Source: Linanthus parryae
Lineage: Eukaryota > Streptophyta > Magnoliopsida > Ericales > Polemoniaceae
Length of the DNA stretch: 64,000 nt
NCBI GenBank assembly: GCA_023055425.1
Contig: JALGPY010000003.1
Span: forward strand, 75,119,491-75,183,490
Direction: 5' to 3'
The notes beneath the pieces were generated by a model. It was given only the letters and a program-made list of their open reading frames with translations, was not told where the DNA came from and did no database searches. The position numbers and the translations under genes are program-made. Below are positions 12,562 to 27,739 of this stretch, one piece after another (the first letter of the stretch is position 1; every line of letters starts with the position of its first letter).

Positions 12562-15180
12562 CAAAATTGGGCATCTCGGTCCACCGACACCTAATGATTC
12601 TGTTCTCATTTGTTCTACAACCCTAACGGTACATCGCGCCTCTCGGTTCTACGGTAACCGTTCAAGCCATATTAACAACCGATTTAACATTTTTGGCTAA
12701 TCCCAACAAGTCACTATCGGATTTTTTTTTATTTCGGATCAAATATCATGTCTCATTCGTATCCCGGTTAATGGCTCTCGTTCACCAACCAAGAACTAGC
12801 TGTTCAGGTGATCAATCAATATAAGCAAGAAAAATGTACCAGACAAGATAAACTAGATAAAAAACACATAATAGATTAAGATAAACTAGATCGTGAAATT
12901 TAACGAAGAATAAAACCATAAATATTATCTAATCATGCCTCAGGTAAACCATGAAACCTAGGTAAAATATTTAGCTACTGAAACTCATATTGTTATACAA
13001 GTTTTTCATAGTATAAGTACATGAGTACCAAGTAGAATGATCAAATGAAAACAATCTCCAAATCTTGTTGAACCCTATCTCCAAGAATGCTCTCGAACCT
13101 TTGAAGCCGCTCCTCTTCGATGAATGAAGAAGAAATTTAATCCTTAGGTCGTAAATTTATCAATACCATGTTTCCTTGTTTCTCAAACTTCTTAAATTGC
13201 ACTTTTACCCTTCACAATTCGGATGCACAACAGTTGACTTCCCAGATCATGCGACCTGGTTCAGATCTTGATTCAGATCGCGACAAAACGGAGGGGTGTT
13301 TTCAGATCCTACGATCTGAGACTTGTCAATACTTTTCCTAAGTTTCAGATCGTGCGACATGGGCATCTAGATTGTGCAATCTCAGCATCTCACTGCCTTC
13401 TTTTTTTCTTTCCTTATTTTTTGTCTACTTTCTTTCGAGCTTCTTTGATTCTGAAATTTGTCTTCATGTTCACAATGATCCTCAAGCTCCCAGTTCCTGT
13501 CAAACAACTTGAAACAAAAATCCACGATCATATCGACATAAAAATATCAAATAAACGTATGAAAATGTCTGGATTAACATGAATGCTCAAGAAACTCAAT
13601 TTTCATAAAATTTGCATAAATAAGCCCGAAGTGATGCTAAGTTCTCCATTAAACCTCACTAAACGGTAGGAAATAATGCAAATATACAATTTAGAGTTAT
13701 CAAGAAGGAGGGACGGGCGGGGCCTCTTTCCTACTACTGGCCGAAAACCTAATGGCTGGAGGAGAAAATTATTTCTCTCTCTCTCTCTCACACACAAAGA
13801 ATAGTAGAAATAATCTCACAACTTAATTTTCTCTGAACCCAGGAATCAATATATTGAGTGAGGAAAATTATTTTCTAAGAAAAGAGAGTTCTAGAGAAAA
13901 TATGATATGAATCTAAACTCTTGGAAAACTAATTAGCGCTAAAAATCAATTAAAGATAATTAGTCAACTTTCAAAAGGGTTTTTACCAAAAATACTAGAT
14001 TCATGCTTTATATTACTAGATTCATACTTAATATCAAAATCTAAATAAAGAAATTTACTTCAAGAGAGAAACTCATACCAAGGTTACAAATTAAGAAAAA
14101 ATATTTGTTAATAACTAAAAGATTTGCAGTCAATATAAGCTAAATAAAAAAATATAGTAATATCTAAAAATGCTCATTAAAGACAAGTTAACTACATAAA
14201 ATATTGATTTATGTTGAAAAACTTTCAGTTACTTTAATTAGAAAACTATAAAATCAATAAATGAGTTTTCATAGGAAAATACATCTTAAAAGATATATAA
14301 TAATTATTACTAAAATACTCATATTAAAAAGAAGTAATTATTGCTAGATAAAATCTCTCTCTCACTTGGAAGATAAGGAAAAAGATCCTACAAAATCTAA
14401 TAAAGAATAATTTTTCAGTAACTGAACTTCCAAAACAGAAACAGAGAAAGTCTAAAGAGTTAGTCAGCCAGCCCTGACCGCCCCTTGTAGCGCACTGTCC
14501 TCCTAGGACGTGTGCCAAGCTGCTAGCGTGCCAGGGAGGCTTAGTTTCCTCTTTGATACACTTACCTTTTTCAGTTTTGACAGTTGAATACCTATACTCT
14601 TGGATTGATGCTACATGAAAAATCCTAGACCTAAGAATGAAACTAAACGCTAGGAAGAATACCTGGAAGCCCTTGGAACGATATTAAATCTTTAACTTGC
14701 TACACTAGATTCAAATAAGCTTGAATTGCCTACAAGGAAAAGGGCTAACATCACAAAGATTCTAGATAAAGACCTCTTACATCATTATAATAAACCTATA
14801 TAATGCACTACTGATCTGAGAATTTTTGTTCTGGAATTTTAAGCTGTCTAGAAACAGTACGTGATCCTAAACTGACACAATCTGTATCATCTTCTATCAC
14901 ACTCTTTCCGCTCGTTCAGCCGCAGAAATTTCATCCCCATTCATGAAGCTCGAGGGCGCTTTGATTTGATCAGATCATGCATTGAAGTTCTTTTTGCAAC
15001 TCCCTTCAAGCAAGAAGAATGTTCAATAAAAAATTATACAGTCAAATTTCCTTAATGGCTAAGTATTTACCTGAAGGTTCACCTCGTTGGTCCACTAACT
15101 ACTTGCAAACATCCATACATGGCACTCCATGCGCAAGAAGCCCCGAATATTATGTTATAATTAGAAACAACAAAGCTGAA
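12562..15180. other. Anonymous AT-rich intergenic DNA
   Basis: No supported gene was found. The stretch 13230-13390 repeats variants of 'cagatcgtgcga' several times. A (CT)n run lies at about 13772-13790. Short ORFs here have no recognisable domains. Part of it may be eroded transposon sequence, since a PMD relic follows immediately to the right. Confidence 0.4.
14037..14080 (+). repeat. Dispersed direct repeat (second copy at 17097-17138)
   Basis: A block of about 42-44 bp, containing 'aatttacttcaagag' and 'aaactcata', recurs 3.06 kb to the right with few differences. The right copy is preceded by a third partial copy (17081-17096, 'aaagaaatttactt'). The right copy sits exactly where the PMD coding homology at 15-17 kb is broken, so it looks like filler DNA at a repaired break. 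Confidence 0.6.
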
Positions 15181-17320
15181 AACTCACATTCATCACTGTC
15201 GGCAACTATTTTCTTCAAATTTTCTTGCACAGCCTCCAAGTTAGACAATTGTCACGCTCTACAGCTTCTCGCCAACTCTTCTCCTATACAAGAGCAATGT
15301 CCCGCTCTTTCCACAACTTTTGTGGCTCTTCCTCTTCTCGCTTCCTCCGAAGCTATTAAATGGGCTTTCTCTGATAACCCTTGGCCTCCTCCTTTGGAAA
15401 AATTAGTTATGAGTTAGAAGGATCATTGAGAGAAATGCACAAGTTACATCACAATGTCTGATCTTTGATAAACTCAACACCCCTGGAGACTGTCACGCGG
15501 AGTTAAAAGAAGAAATGAGATTTCAAGACCTGACATGGAAATTTTATTTTATCTCATCACTTGATAAAGTTGAACTGGAATGCAAGTTCACCTGATTCCT
15601 GTCAGCATCACCGTCGCCTTGGTAAAGTTCCAAAGTGTCTACATCCAACTTCATGGATATGCGAGAACTCTTCCTTGGAATACCACATCTTGTACTCAGA
15701 CTTGCTTACCTTTATCCTAAGGCACCCTCGCTTGATCTTCATCCTCAACAGCTATGTCATCGCTCTTTCGCTTTGAAGCTCTCTTTGACGGAATATCTCT
15801 AGCAACAACAATTTTTTCGTCCACCTCGCTCTCGTTTGTTGTGCATGATCGAGCAACGCATGCCTGCATCTTGTCAGCTCCCATTTGATTTCTGTAGGAA
15901 AGGCTCATTAATTGGGTCGCGAGGTCGTATCTTATCTACATTACATTTCAAGGAGCGAAGCGCAATTTGAAACTTCACACTTCGGCCTTCGCAGCTAAAT
16001 CTTTTTATCAAACACTGAGTAAAATGAGAAGAACAGTTGTACATATCCTTCTTTCCCCCTTTGCACCTGCTATTGGCTCTCTCATAAGCATCTCGCCACA
16101 CATGTTCCAATCCGTGTAAAGTATGGAATAGTATCCATAAATTTGATCCATCAAGCTAACTGCAAGTTTTGAATCCTGGGACCCCTTGCGAATATGGGGA
16201 GTGTCAGTCTCGTGAGCCAACGTGAAGGCATTATTCCTTGTAACCTGCAATCTCTAGTATACAGCCCTGTCTTATATGCTCTACCCTTGCGAGAATGATT
16301 GTGTTCAATGAATGGACGGCGCCTGGTCCAACTCATATCAGATGCATCATCAATCAAAAGCCTTTGTAACAACCTAATTTGATGGAATTTGACCATATTC
16401 CAGGCAGAGTTTGGTCAAATCCAAAAATCCTTTGATCACGTCTAGGATCATAATGCACTGCCATTGAAGCATAATCTTTCAATTGATCTCCTATATCCGG
16501 CATCGCAGGTAGAAATCCCCGCGCACGCCAGCACATGAAATTCTTCACTAATAAAGCACCAACCTTAAGACTAGTGTGTTTTATTTGTGTATCTGCGGCA
16601 TGATAGCCCCCCGAGGTCGACGAAAACTGATTTCCTTATAGATTAAGGCCTGAAGAAATTAAGGAAAATACTTCTCTTGGACCTCTGGTATTGTACCATC
16701 TCCACGAACGAGGGAAACGATAACAAATGTCTTCTTATGCATCCCATTACTTTATTCCAGCAGGAGCGGGAGCATAGCTAGGGCATGGCTCGTATGCCCA
16801 CATTGTAAAAAAGTCGACATTGGCGAAGGAAATCAAATCAAAGTGCCCGCGCGACTGGTTAGACGATATGAGTATTTGATCCGATCTCTTGTACAGAGTA
16901 CTTAAAAATAAAGGACCCATGCAACTGTGTATCCCAGAGAAAGACGCATTGCGAGAGCAAGTTTGTGGTAGGATACGCCATCGTGGAATGCGTCGTCAAT
17001 CAGGTACATATAAATGCAGGTGCATAGGAAATCACATAGATAGTAATTTTCACCCAGTCCCTCAAGATAGATCGATCTAAACAAAGAAATTTACTTAAAA
17101 TCTAAATAAAGGAATTTACTTCAAGAGAAACTCATATCCTGGTCTGCATTTATTTTGTATCCCTTCGTGGCACGGATTTCGTGATAGATCCCTGCTCTCC
17201 TCAATGTTTGTTCATGATGGGTCAAAGCCCATACATCCATTCGTCAATCAGGTTGGGACCATTTTAAAACGCTTGGAAGTCGACCTTGCTATAGGGATAG
17301 TATTTGGACTTAATTGCAAC
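15181..17320 (-). pseudogene. Decayed plant mobile domain (PMD) extra ORF
   Basis: Reading the minus strand, scattered frames align in order with the PMD ORF at 51423-55751. They are: LIDEWMYGL and AGIYHEIRATKG (about 17140-17260); LCDFLC with YLIDDAFHDGV and KLALAMRLSLG (about 16930-17030); FANVDFFTMWAYE with PSYAPAPAG (about 16740-16840); and FMCWRARGFLPAM followed by DPRRDQRIFGFDQ (about 16400-16545). The segment ending in FGFD is the typical end of a PMD (aminotransferase-like plant mobile domain). Downstream, Lys/Glu-rich frames near 15200-15420 resemble the coiled-coil tail of the other copy, but this is weak. Stops and frameshifts are frequent and about 300 bp around 17050-17140 are lost or replaced. 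PMD proteins are linked to transposons and to some silencing factors. This copy cannot make a protein. Confidence 0.62.
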
Positions 17321-17614
17321 CTGGTGTATCTTCTCGTCATCCACAAGGTTCCAATCGTCGCGATTCGGCACTCCTCTAATCACCATCAAAGGATAATCTT
17401 GTCAAACTGGCGCAAAGTTGTGCGAATCCACATGATAGAATGGGATCATTTATACCCGTCAAACGTCGGTGACTTCCACCATAGATGATCTTCGTAGGCT
17501 TTCGTTCTTCCTCCTTTCACTCTATAATATCTGACAATTTTTTTGAAAACCCTAGATTATCACCCCCAATTAGTTTTAAGAAGGGTTTTTATTCACTTTT
17601 AGATCTGAATACCT

Positions 17615-18513
17615 GATGTAGACAAGGGGGGATCTGGACAGTTGGCCTTTGTTCCTGTAACCAGAAGAAAAATACAGACGACACATGGTTAACCTGTTTG
17701 GGGACCGAGAGTAAGATTAGGTTAGGGGTAAGTGTAAGGCAACATATGTTCGCCAGAGAGGAGATAGTGATTGCTTGAGTTGAGTGTTGTAGTTGTTGTA
17801 TTCGTTACGTCTGTTGTGTCTCGTTATGAATGGGACATATCCCTCTATATATACATGGATATGACGAATGTGGGTGAGTATACACGATGGTAGTGGAACC
17901 TCTCATGACCCTAACATCCGCCTAATTGAACGGATCGAGGCCCGTATATGTAGGAACCGTGGTCCGCAACTTCAGGGAAGTGAATGTCCATTCGCAGGTC
18001 TCTGGGTAACATACGATGGTCGCATGCGAGAGTGGCACCTGGCACGCGATAATCCTTACTCTAGCCTCCAAGCCACTCGCACCCCGAAGTCCTTAAGCGT
18101 AAGGCGCATATGTGAAGGACCCTGACTCGCAGTCCTTTGCATACGTGTAGACGAAGGATGTATGGAGCACATTAGTTGCACAATTGTCCCTTATATGGGG
18201 TCTCACGTGGCTCATTAATAATATCGCAGTTTAGGGTATCTACACTTGAATCGAAATATGTGAAGTTCCAAGTTCTTATTTGATTCTTGTCGAAGACAAA
18301 TTATTCAACAGAGTTAGGCCCCTCCTTCGCTTTTTCTGTGTTTCCTTCACTTTTCTCCTCCGTCGAATAGCTACGTGTCTCTATCTCTCTCTCAAATTTT
18401 GATAAGAATGAAGTTTTTCTGTAAGTGTCTACTCCGAATTAAGCACTGATCCCTATCCCCAGGCGAATCTCAATTGCTTTTGAAATATCTTTTTGATTGA
18501 ACCATTGCACAGT
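17615..18513 (-). repeat. LTR-like block related to the Tat LTR at 50059-50963
   Basis: Several phrases match the Tat LTR in the same orientation and order: 'ttactctagcctccaa', 'ccct-ctcgcag', and 'tgtatggagcac' (17.9-18.2 kb) against 50.49-50.62 kb. On the minus strand the block ends in TCTACATCA and is followed by GGTATTCAGATC (17603-17614). That resembles a tRNA-Met primer binding site (TGGTATCAGAGC) with one extra base. It may therefore be a 5' LTR of a minus-strand element whose interior lies to the left. The right boundary is approximate. Confidence 0.45.
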
Positions 18514-19330
18514 GTGTGTGCATCGACGCCTCAACTCACATCAACAGCCCATGCCAATCGACATATCTTCCCAACCGTCAGATCAGGAAACTAAAGGGTT
18601 GCGTATATTAGTGGGTCTTCCTCATAGCTTTTTTGACATAATTACTAGACTATCATGATATACTAGTAGGGTTGAGTCATCTGCAGACTCATCTTGACTA
18701 GGGTGCTTCAAGTGTGCATAGACTTCGCAAACTTGACCAATGCGCAAGGAGGCTAATGTACATAGGCTAAAACACAATCTTAGTCCGCAGCCACGTGAAC
18801 CTATCAGCATTACACATGTGGCTGCTCAATAGTGCTCCATGAACACTAGATCATGCCATGTCAGCTTACAGGGACCGTGAGACATGGTCCCTCCGCATAT
18901 AGCATCTCACACAGGAACCAGGGGATCGAGTGGTTTGGATGCTGGAATAAGGTTCGTCCCAGGGGTTCTTGTCCCACCTGCGAACCATATGTCATAAAAA
19001 AGACTTGCGAACCCTCATGTATACATATCTGATATGACCGAAAACAAGAACTTCTCCATGACCGCTTCATCCAGGGTCGTGCCACCATATGGTCACGTAA
19101 TCCCCTATTAATGGATCTTCTCTTTGACTTATATAGGGAGGTCATCCTCTTCATACAGGTTTAGATGATCTTTGATCCAAAACCCAAGCAAGAAAACTCT
19201 ACTCTCTGTAATACATTGCTTATTTTCAATTTCCACCATTACTCATTTATATGGTTCCATACTTGATTAATTGTATGTATTGTTGTGGATTTTCCCTTTA
19301 TTACAGGAACACGTTCTGATAATCTCCATC
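18514..19330 (+). repeat. Possible Gypsy LTR remnant with TATA box
   Basis: There is no ORF of note. The stretch has the look of an LTR: a TATA-like TTATATAGGG (about 19128-19137), a C/A-rich transcript-start zone, and a T-rich tail ending near 'ttacaggaacacg' (19302-19314). No partner LTR or target duplication was found, so this rests on composition and layout only. Confidence 0.28.
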
Positions 19331-19468
19331 AACAACCTTTGTCTACAAGTACTTACATTGTTTTTACATGTTTGATCACCTTATTTTTCTTCTTGTCATA
19401 CTTTCTTTTGAAGTAGTCATCTTTTAAAAATCCCTGAAAGAGAATTTAGAGTCGAACAATGTTTAGTT

Positions 19469-19546
19469 AATTAAATAAGTATGAAAAAAATCACATATAG
19501 AAGTTACAATTAAATAAGTATGAAAAAAATCACATATAGAAGTTAC
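19469..19546 (+). repeat. Perfect 39-bp tandem duplication
   Basis: Two identical head-to-tail 39-bp units (19469-19507 and 19508-19546), beginning 'aattaaataagtatg' and ending 'atagaagttac'. The lack of any difference suggests recent replication slippage. Confidence 0.9.
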
Positions 19547-20663
19547 AATAACATATAACATCGAGTCTTCTTTCTTCGAATCAATCAAATCAAGTGCTAA
19601 TTTTCTTTTCACCATTATGTTTGCGAATTAAATGAGAAAAGAAAATAAATGATTACATAAACTATGTGAGAAAAAAAGAAATATAAGAATTGATTTATTT
19701 CTCACTAACATGTTTATGAAAAGCCTCCAAAAAAAGTTTCTTCAGAAAGTTAGTTAAGAAAAATATAAACTAGTTTGATCTCACTTTACAAGACAATGAA
19801 GATCACATATAAGCAAAGACAAACGGAAAATAGAGCAAATTTATTCAGGTAGTGATGAGAAAGTATTTTGATTTATTTTTTACACATGTATTTTAGGTAT
19901 GCCCATCAAAAATATATTTAAGCTAGTTTCTTTTCTCATCGAATCTCATCACTTTTGGTGAGAAACAAATATGAGAGGCAGCGATTTCTATTTCTCATGT
20001 TCACTATTCTTTCTCACCAATTCTCGCATAAAGACCATTCCCAATATAAACGAGAAAAACAACTATGCATATACCCAATTATTTTATTCTCTTATCAAAT
20101 CTTTCAATTCAGATATAGTGTTAAACTGAAAAAGAATAATGAGAAGAGATGTTGCTAGTAAAAAATTCATTTAAGCCAACTCTTAGTAGACATATGTTTT
20201 TCTTAGAGATTTTATTTTGAGAGAATAGTAGAAATATGTTGACTAAATTATAAAAACATCTAGAGCTTGGATAATCGAAAGAGATGTTAATAAAAAATGA
20301 TTGATACAACTCATTTTGGATCTTCATGAAGTCAAGCACCGTCGATAACGGACTACATAAACTGCAAGACAATCTCAAATCCACCTGGATTGATCATCTA
20401 TGTAGTGATGTTTTGTTTTGTCATGTGTACATAGACTACCAGTCAATTGTATCTCCTTTCTTTGGTTCTCCGCCGATGTCCTGCAACTGGCGGCTACGGC
20501 CTTGTATAATGTGCATATTTTGTTAAAAAAAGCATGCTATACAGCAGTTGAACTATGGAGTACACACTAATAAAAGAAAAATTAAGAATACACCAATAAT
20601 TTAGTTTAAAAAAATAGGATGTACACTCAATGCTAGAAGAACTAGAGAATATCTAGGATATCA
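19547..20663. other. AT-rich intergenic DNA, nothing recognised
   Basis: Only short, unconvincing ORFs are present. The sequence is AT-rich, with several 'atctcat' and 'tctcac' phrases, and has no gene or transposon signature that can be supported. Confidence 0.4.
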
Positions 20664-21109
20664 TTTTTTTTTGGGTAAAAGATAAAAACCACCCCTCGAG
20701 TATGGGGTATATACAAAAACACCCCTAGTGTTCGGGGATATACAAAAACCACCCCTGTCATTAACAGCAGACTAACGGATGGGTAAGTAGACATATTTAC
20801 CCTCATTTTGGTAAAAAAAGTCACACTATAAATACCATTTTTTCTTCTTTGTTTCTCACTTTGTAACCTAGCAGAATTCTTCCCCTTCCCCATCACACAC
20901 TCTCTCTCTCTCTCTCTCAGCCTCCACCACCATCAAACCCACCATAACCAGACCCGAACCCAGAGACCCCCGATTGACAATCGATGTCGCTCCTCCGATT
21001 GAGGGCTTGACCAGATCTGGTGGCTGCTCACCAACTCCGACCAACGGCGGTGGTTCAGAGCTCAAAGCTCTCCCAGATCGGGAAAGATCTCCCAATCTTC
21101 TCGTTGAAC

Positions 21110-21179
21110 GGGGGGCACCATCGGAGGTTCAGAGCTCTCCCAGATCGGGAAGAGCTCTGAACCTCCGATGGTGCCCCCC
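21110..21179. repeat. Perfect 29-bp inverted repeat (hairpin) inside the MULE
   Basis: Arms 21110-21138 and 21151-21179 are exact reverse complements with a 12-bp spacer (CCCAGATCGGGA). The arm begins GGGGGGCACCATCGGAGG. RNA from either strand would fold into a very stable GC-rich stem. The related phrase 'ctcccagatcggga' also occurs just upstream (21069-21082), so the hairpin probably arose by local inverted duplication. Confidence 0.9.
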
Positions 21180-21330
21180 GCCGTGTAGGCCGAATCTCCC
21201 CAGATCTGGGTTGTCGTTCATCAGCCAGAGAAGAGAGAGAGAGAGAGACTTAGCAGCGGTGGTGGAGGTACTCTTGCTCTGCTACGGCGGCGGTTCTTGC
21301 CGGCGGCGTCTTACCCAGAAATGGTCATCC

Positions 21331-21501
21331 TTGAACGGCTCGGTGGTTTGCTGGGGCGGCAGCGGCGGCGAAGATGAGTTTTCCGGCAATGTAACAGATC
21401 GGGTTTCATTTGAATCAGTGGTTGCAGGTTTGAACTTCACTTGTAGATTGACTACTAGCAATTTCTCTATAACTTGTTGGGGACCTGATTCGAATAGTGG
21501 A
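21331..21501 (+). pseudogene. Captured fragment of a CRINKLY4/CCR-like receptor kinase ectodomain
   Basis: Inside the ORF 20974-21549, the stretch containing LNGSVVCWGG, FESVVAGLNFTC and NFSITCWGPDSNSG resembles the cysteine- and tryptophan-bearing repeats of the extracellular domain of plant CRINKLY4-related (CCR) receptor-like kinases. Those repeats alternate 'S-x-AG-x-x-x-TC' and 'x-CWG'. Only about 57 residues are recognisable; there is no kinase domain and no transmembrane segment. The fragment lies between the inverted ends of a MULE, so it is most simply a captured host sequence. The assignment is from memory of the family pattern and is moderate at best. Confidence 0.42.
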
Positions 21502-22772
21502 ACCGCGAGAGAAAGAGTAGGACAGAAATGGAGGTGGAGGTGGGTTTGATGGACAGAGAAGGAGGCGGGTTAGTGTTCGTAGATGCCTATCTGTCCCTCT
21601 CTGTTCGTGGATGCAGGTGGAGGAAGAGAAGGAAAAGAGAAGATGGGTTTGAAAACAGATCTGAGAGAGCGAGGTGGGGAAGGAGAAGGAGGAGGCAGGT
21701 AGGCAATTCGTTCTTCTAACTGAACGATTCCTCGATTGGTGTGAAATTGCCGCCTCTTGTCATCCAATTCAAGGTCTTGTGCGAGTGGCAGTTGGTACGG
21801 GATTGAGCTGTGTGCGGCATAGGAGAGAGTGATTCTTCTTCGGTAGACAGCATTGATGAAAATGGTGACGATGGAGCGAAGTAGTGGTAGCAGTTGTAGT
21901 TGTTGTTGTTATGGTGTCTCGGGGATGAAGATGAAGATGGAGATGGAGACCGAGCTCCATTGTTTTGCTGCCTCTTTTTCAGAATTCTCTCACTGGAAGT
22001 TGCTCTATCCACTCCTTAACACAACAATCTTATTTTTCAATGTAATTATAGAAATACCTTCAAAAAGAATTTACAACTTGTAACTAATTTATTTGAAAAT
22101 TTTGTAGGTATGTACTTTGTGTTCTTGATGTTCTTGGTGTTCTTGATGATAAATATTTGACAAATTAACTTGTATGGTTTGGTTTTGTAACTTGTATGGT
22201 TTGGAATTGATTCGGAATTTGGTTTTGTTCAATTACTGGGTTGTAATTTGAGGAATATGATTTTGGTTCGATAGGTTCTGGTAATTGAAATTCAGGTGAG
22301 TTGTTTTGGTTACTTTTAATGTTGTTTGTGTTGGCGGTGGCGGTGTGGTGGTGGTGGTGGCCAAGAACACTATGAACAAGAACAAAATAACACAAAAACA
22401 CAAATAAGGGCAAAATAGTCATAAAAGAAGTCAGATTGCACCCCTCTCTTAACTGACATTAACAGAAGGGTGGTATTTGTCCAACGGCCGTTAATGACAG
22501 GGGTGGTTTTTGTATATCTCCGAACACTAGGGGTGTTTTTGTATATACCCCATACTCGAGGGGTGGTTTTTGTCTTTTACCCTTTTTTTTTTGGTAAAAT
22601 CCAGGATATCAATTGATATAGATTGAACAAATACAATTATTATTTTACTAGATAAAAGATTGCATCTCAAGATGAAACAAAAATAAACTACTAACTTCTA
22701 TGATATCATTTAAATTAATTTTCATAATAATTGTTTACCGGAGTCTGGCTTCGCATAGCAAGTATAATAATT

Positions 22773-22775
<3 letters not shown>

Positions 22776-22804
<29 letters not shown>
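22776..22804 (+). repeat. Poly(A) run of 29
   Basis: An uninterrupted run of A. It could be the tail of a retroposon inserted to its left, but no body was recognised. Confidence 0.7.
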
Positions 22805-22807
<3 letters not shown>

Positions 22808-22857
22808 AATAGCTGACACTGGATATGTTATCAAGCAAACGTTCAAACGCAGTAATT

Positions 22858-23018
22858 AGTTCTACTAACTTTTAAATTTTTTTAATTTAAATATTTTTTT
22901 CAGTTCTACTAACTTTTAAATTTTTTAATTTTTTTTTCAGAATTACAATATATAGCCGAGTTCGAACCCGTTACCTCATGCAAGGGCTTCAAACGCTCTA
23001 CCACTTAACTAACATACA
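22858..23018 (-). mobile_element. tRNA-derived SINE-like fragment
   Basis: On the minus strand, a pol III A box (TAGTTAAGTGG, 23001-23011) and B box (GGTTCGAACTC, 22958-22968) lie 54 bp apart, start to start counted along the tRNA-like part, as in a tRNA gene. The flanking bases do not close into an acceptor stem, so it is tRNA-derived rather than a functional tRNA. Downstream on the minus strand is an AT-rich tail made of two imperfect copies (22902-22940 and 22858-22901) of a block of about 40 bp containing 'agttctactaacttttaaa' (plus-strand reading). Plant SINEs have this build: tRNA-like head and A/T-rich tail. Confidence 0.55.
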
Positions 23019-23283
23019 TTTTGATGATTTACCTTAAAACATAAAAAGAATTTCTAAGACTTCTATTTTATTTTACGTCAATTTTCTTTTGTTTCTCCAA
23101 TTTTCCGACCTCAGAGAAATGACATACGGATTTCTAAAGAAACATGTCAGGAGGGAGTCTGGACTCGCGTCCCTGATGAACTAGCTCAAAGTACTCAAAC
23201 TCGCTTCCAAAAAAAAAAAAAAAAGGTGGAGAAAGCACTGCAAATCTGCTTTCATCAAGGGAGGACAAACTGTGCACACAACT

Positions 23284-23289
23284 TTTATT
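23284..23289 (-). promoter_or_regulatory. Polyadenylation signal of the NUDT25-like gene
   Basis: AATAAA on the minus strand lies 121 bp past the stop codon (23410-23412). The 3' UTR before it holds a (CT/GA)n run at about 23313-23331. Confidence 0.5.
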
Positions 23290-23409
23290 GCCTTGAAAGT
23301 CTTGAACAACCATCTCTCTCTCTCTCTCTCTTTACAAAGACCAAAACCAAACTCTACATTACAAATTTGGAGGATACCATATTACTGTAAGTCAGGAACC
23401 TGCCAGCAT

Positions 23410-27528
<4,119 letters not shown>

Positions 27529-27636
27529 TGCTGCTCTATGACTTTCAGAAAAAAGTCAGAACTTGGAGAGAGAAGAAGAAGAGAGAGGAAGCAAGAGGCG
27601 ATCACTATCATCAGAATGTGAAAAATGAGCAAGTCA

Positions 27637-27645
27637 ATTTATATA
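27637..27645 (-). promoter_or_regulatory. TATA box of the NUDT25-like gene
   Basis: TATATAAAT on the minus strand lies about 110 bp upstream of the ATG. The space between holds a CT-rich 5' UTR-like stretch (27555-27597), as is common in plant genes. The transcript start is probably near 27605. Confidence 0.5.
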
Positions 27646-27739
27646 CAATAGTGAGAACTGAGAAGATTGACAAAGGACGAAGGAGGAGGAGTAACTTTTC
27701 GTCTCTTATCCTGCGCACCCAACCACTTTAGACTTTGCT

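Larger units (their letters stand above)
20673..22582. mobile_element. Non-autonomous Mutator-like element (Pack-MULE-like), 1910 bp
   Basis: Long terminal inverted repeats of 93 bp (20673-20765 and 22490-22582) begin GGGTAAAAGA and are nearly identical. They are flanked by a 9-bp target duplication, TTTTTTTTT at 20664-20672 and the first nine T of 22583-22592. Long TIRs with a 9-bp duplication define Mutator-like elements. No transposase is encoded. The GC-rich interior looks gene-derived: (CT)n 5'-UTR-like sequence near 20903, a CRINKLY4-like receptor fragment (21331-21501), and a GAAGATG-type repeat at 21925-21950. Carrying host gene pieces without a transposase is what defines a Pack-MULE. 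A minus-strand ORF at 22165-22422 begins with a signal-peptide-like hydrophobic stretch followed by His/Asn-rich sequence. Its reality is unproven. Confidence 0.85.

Noticed and set aside
22165..22422. Minus-strand ORF with a signal-peptide-like start inside MULE 1
   Set aside because: It is repetitive (His- and Asn-rich) and recognisable in no family. It is kept as a remark in the MULE entry, not as a gene.
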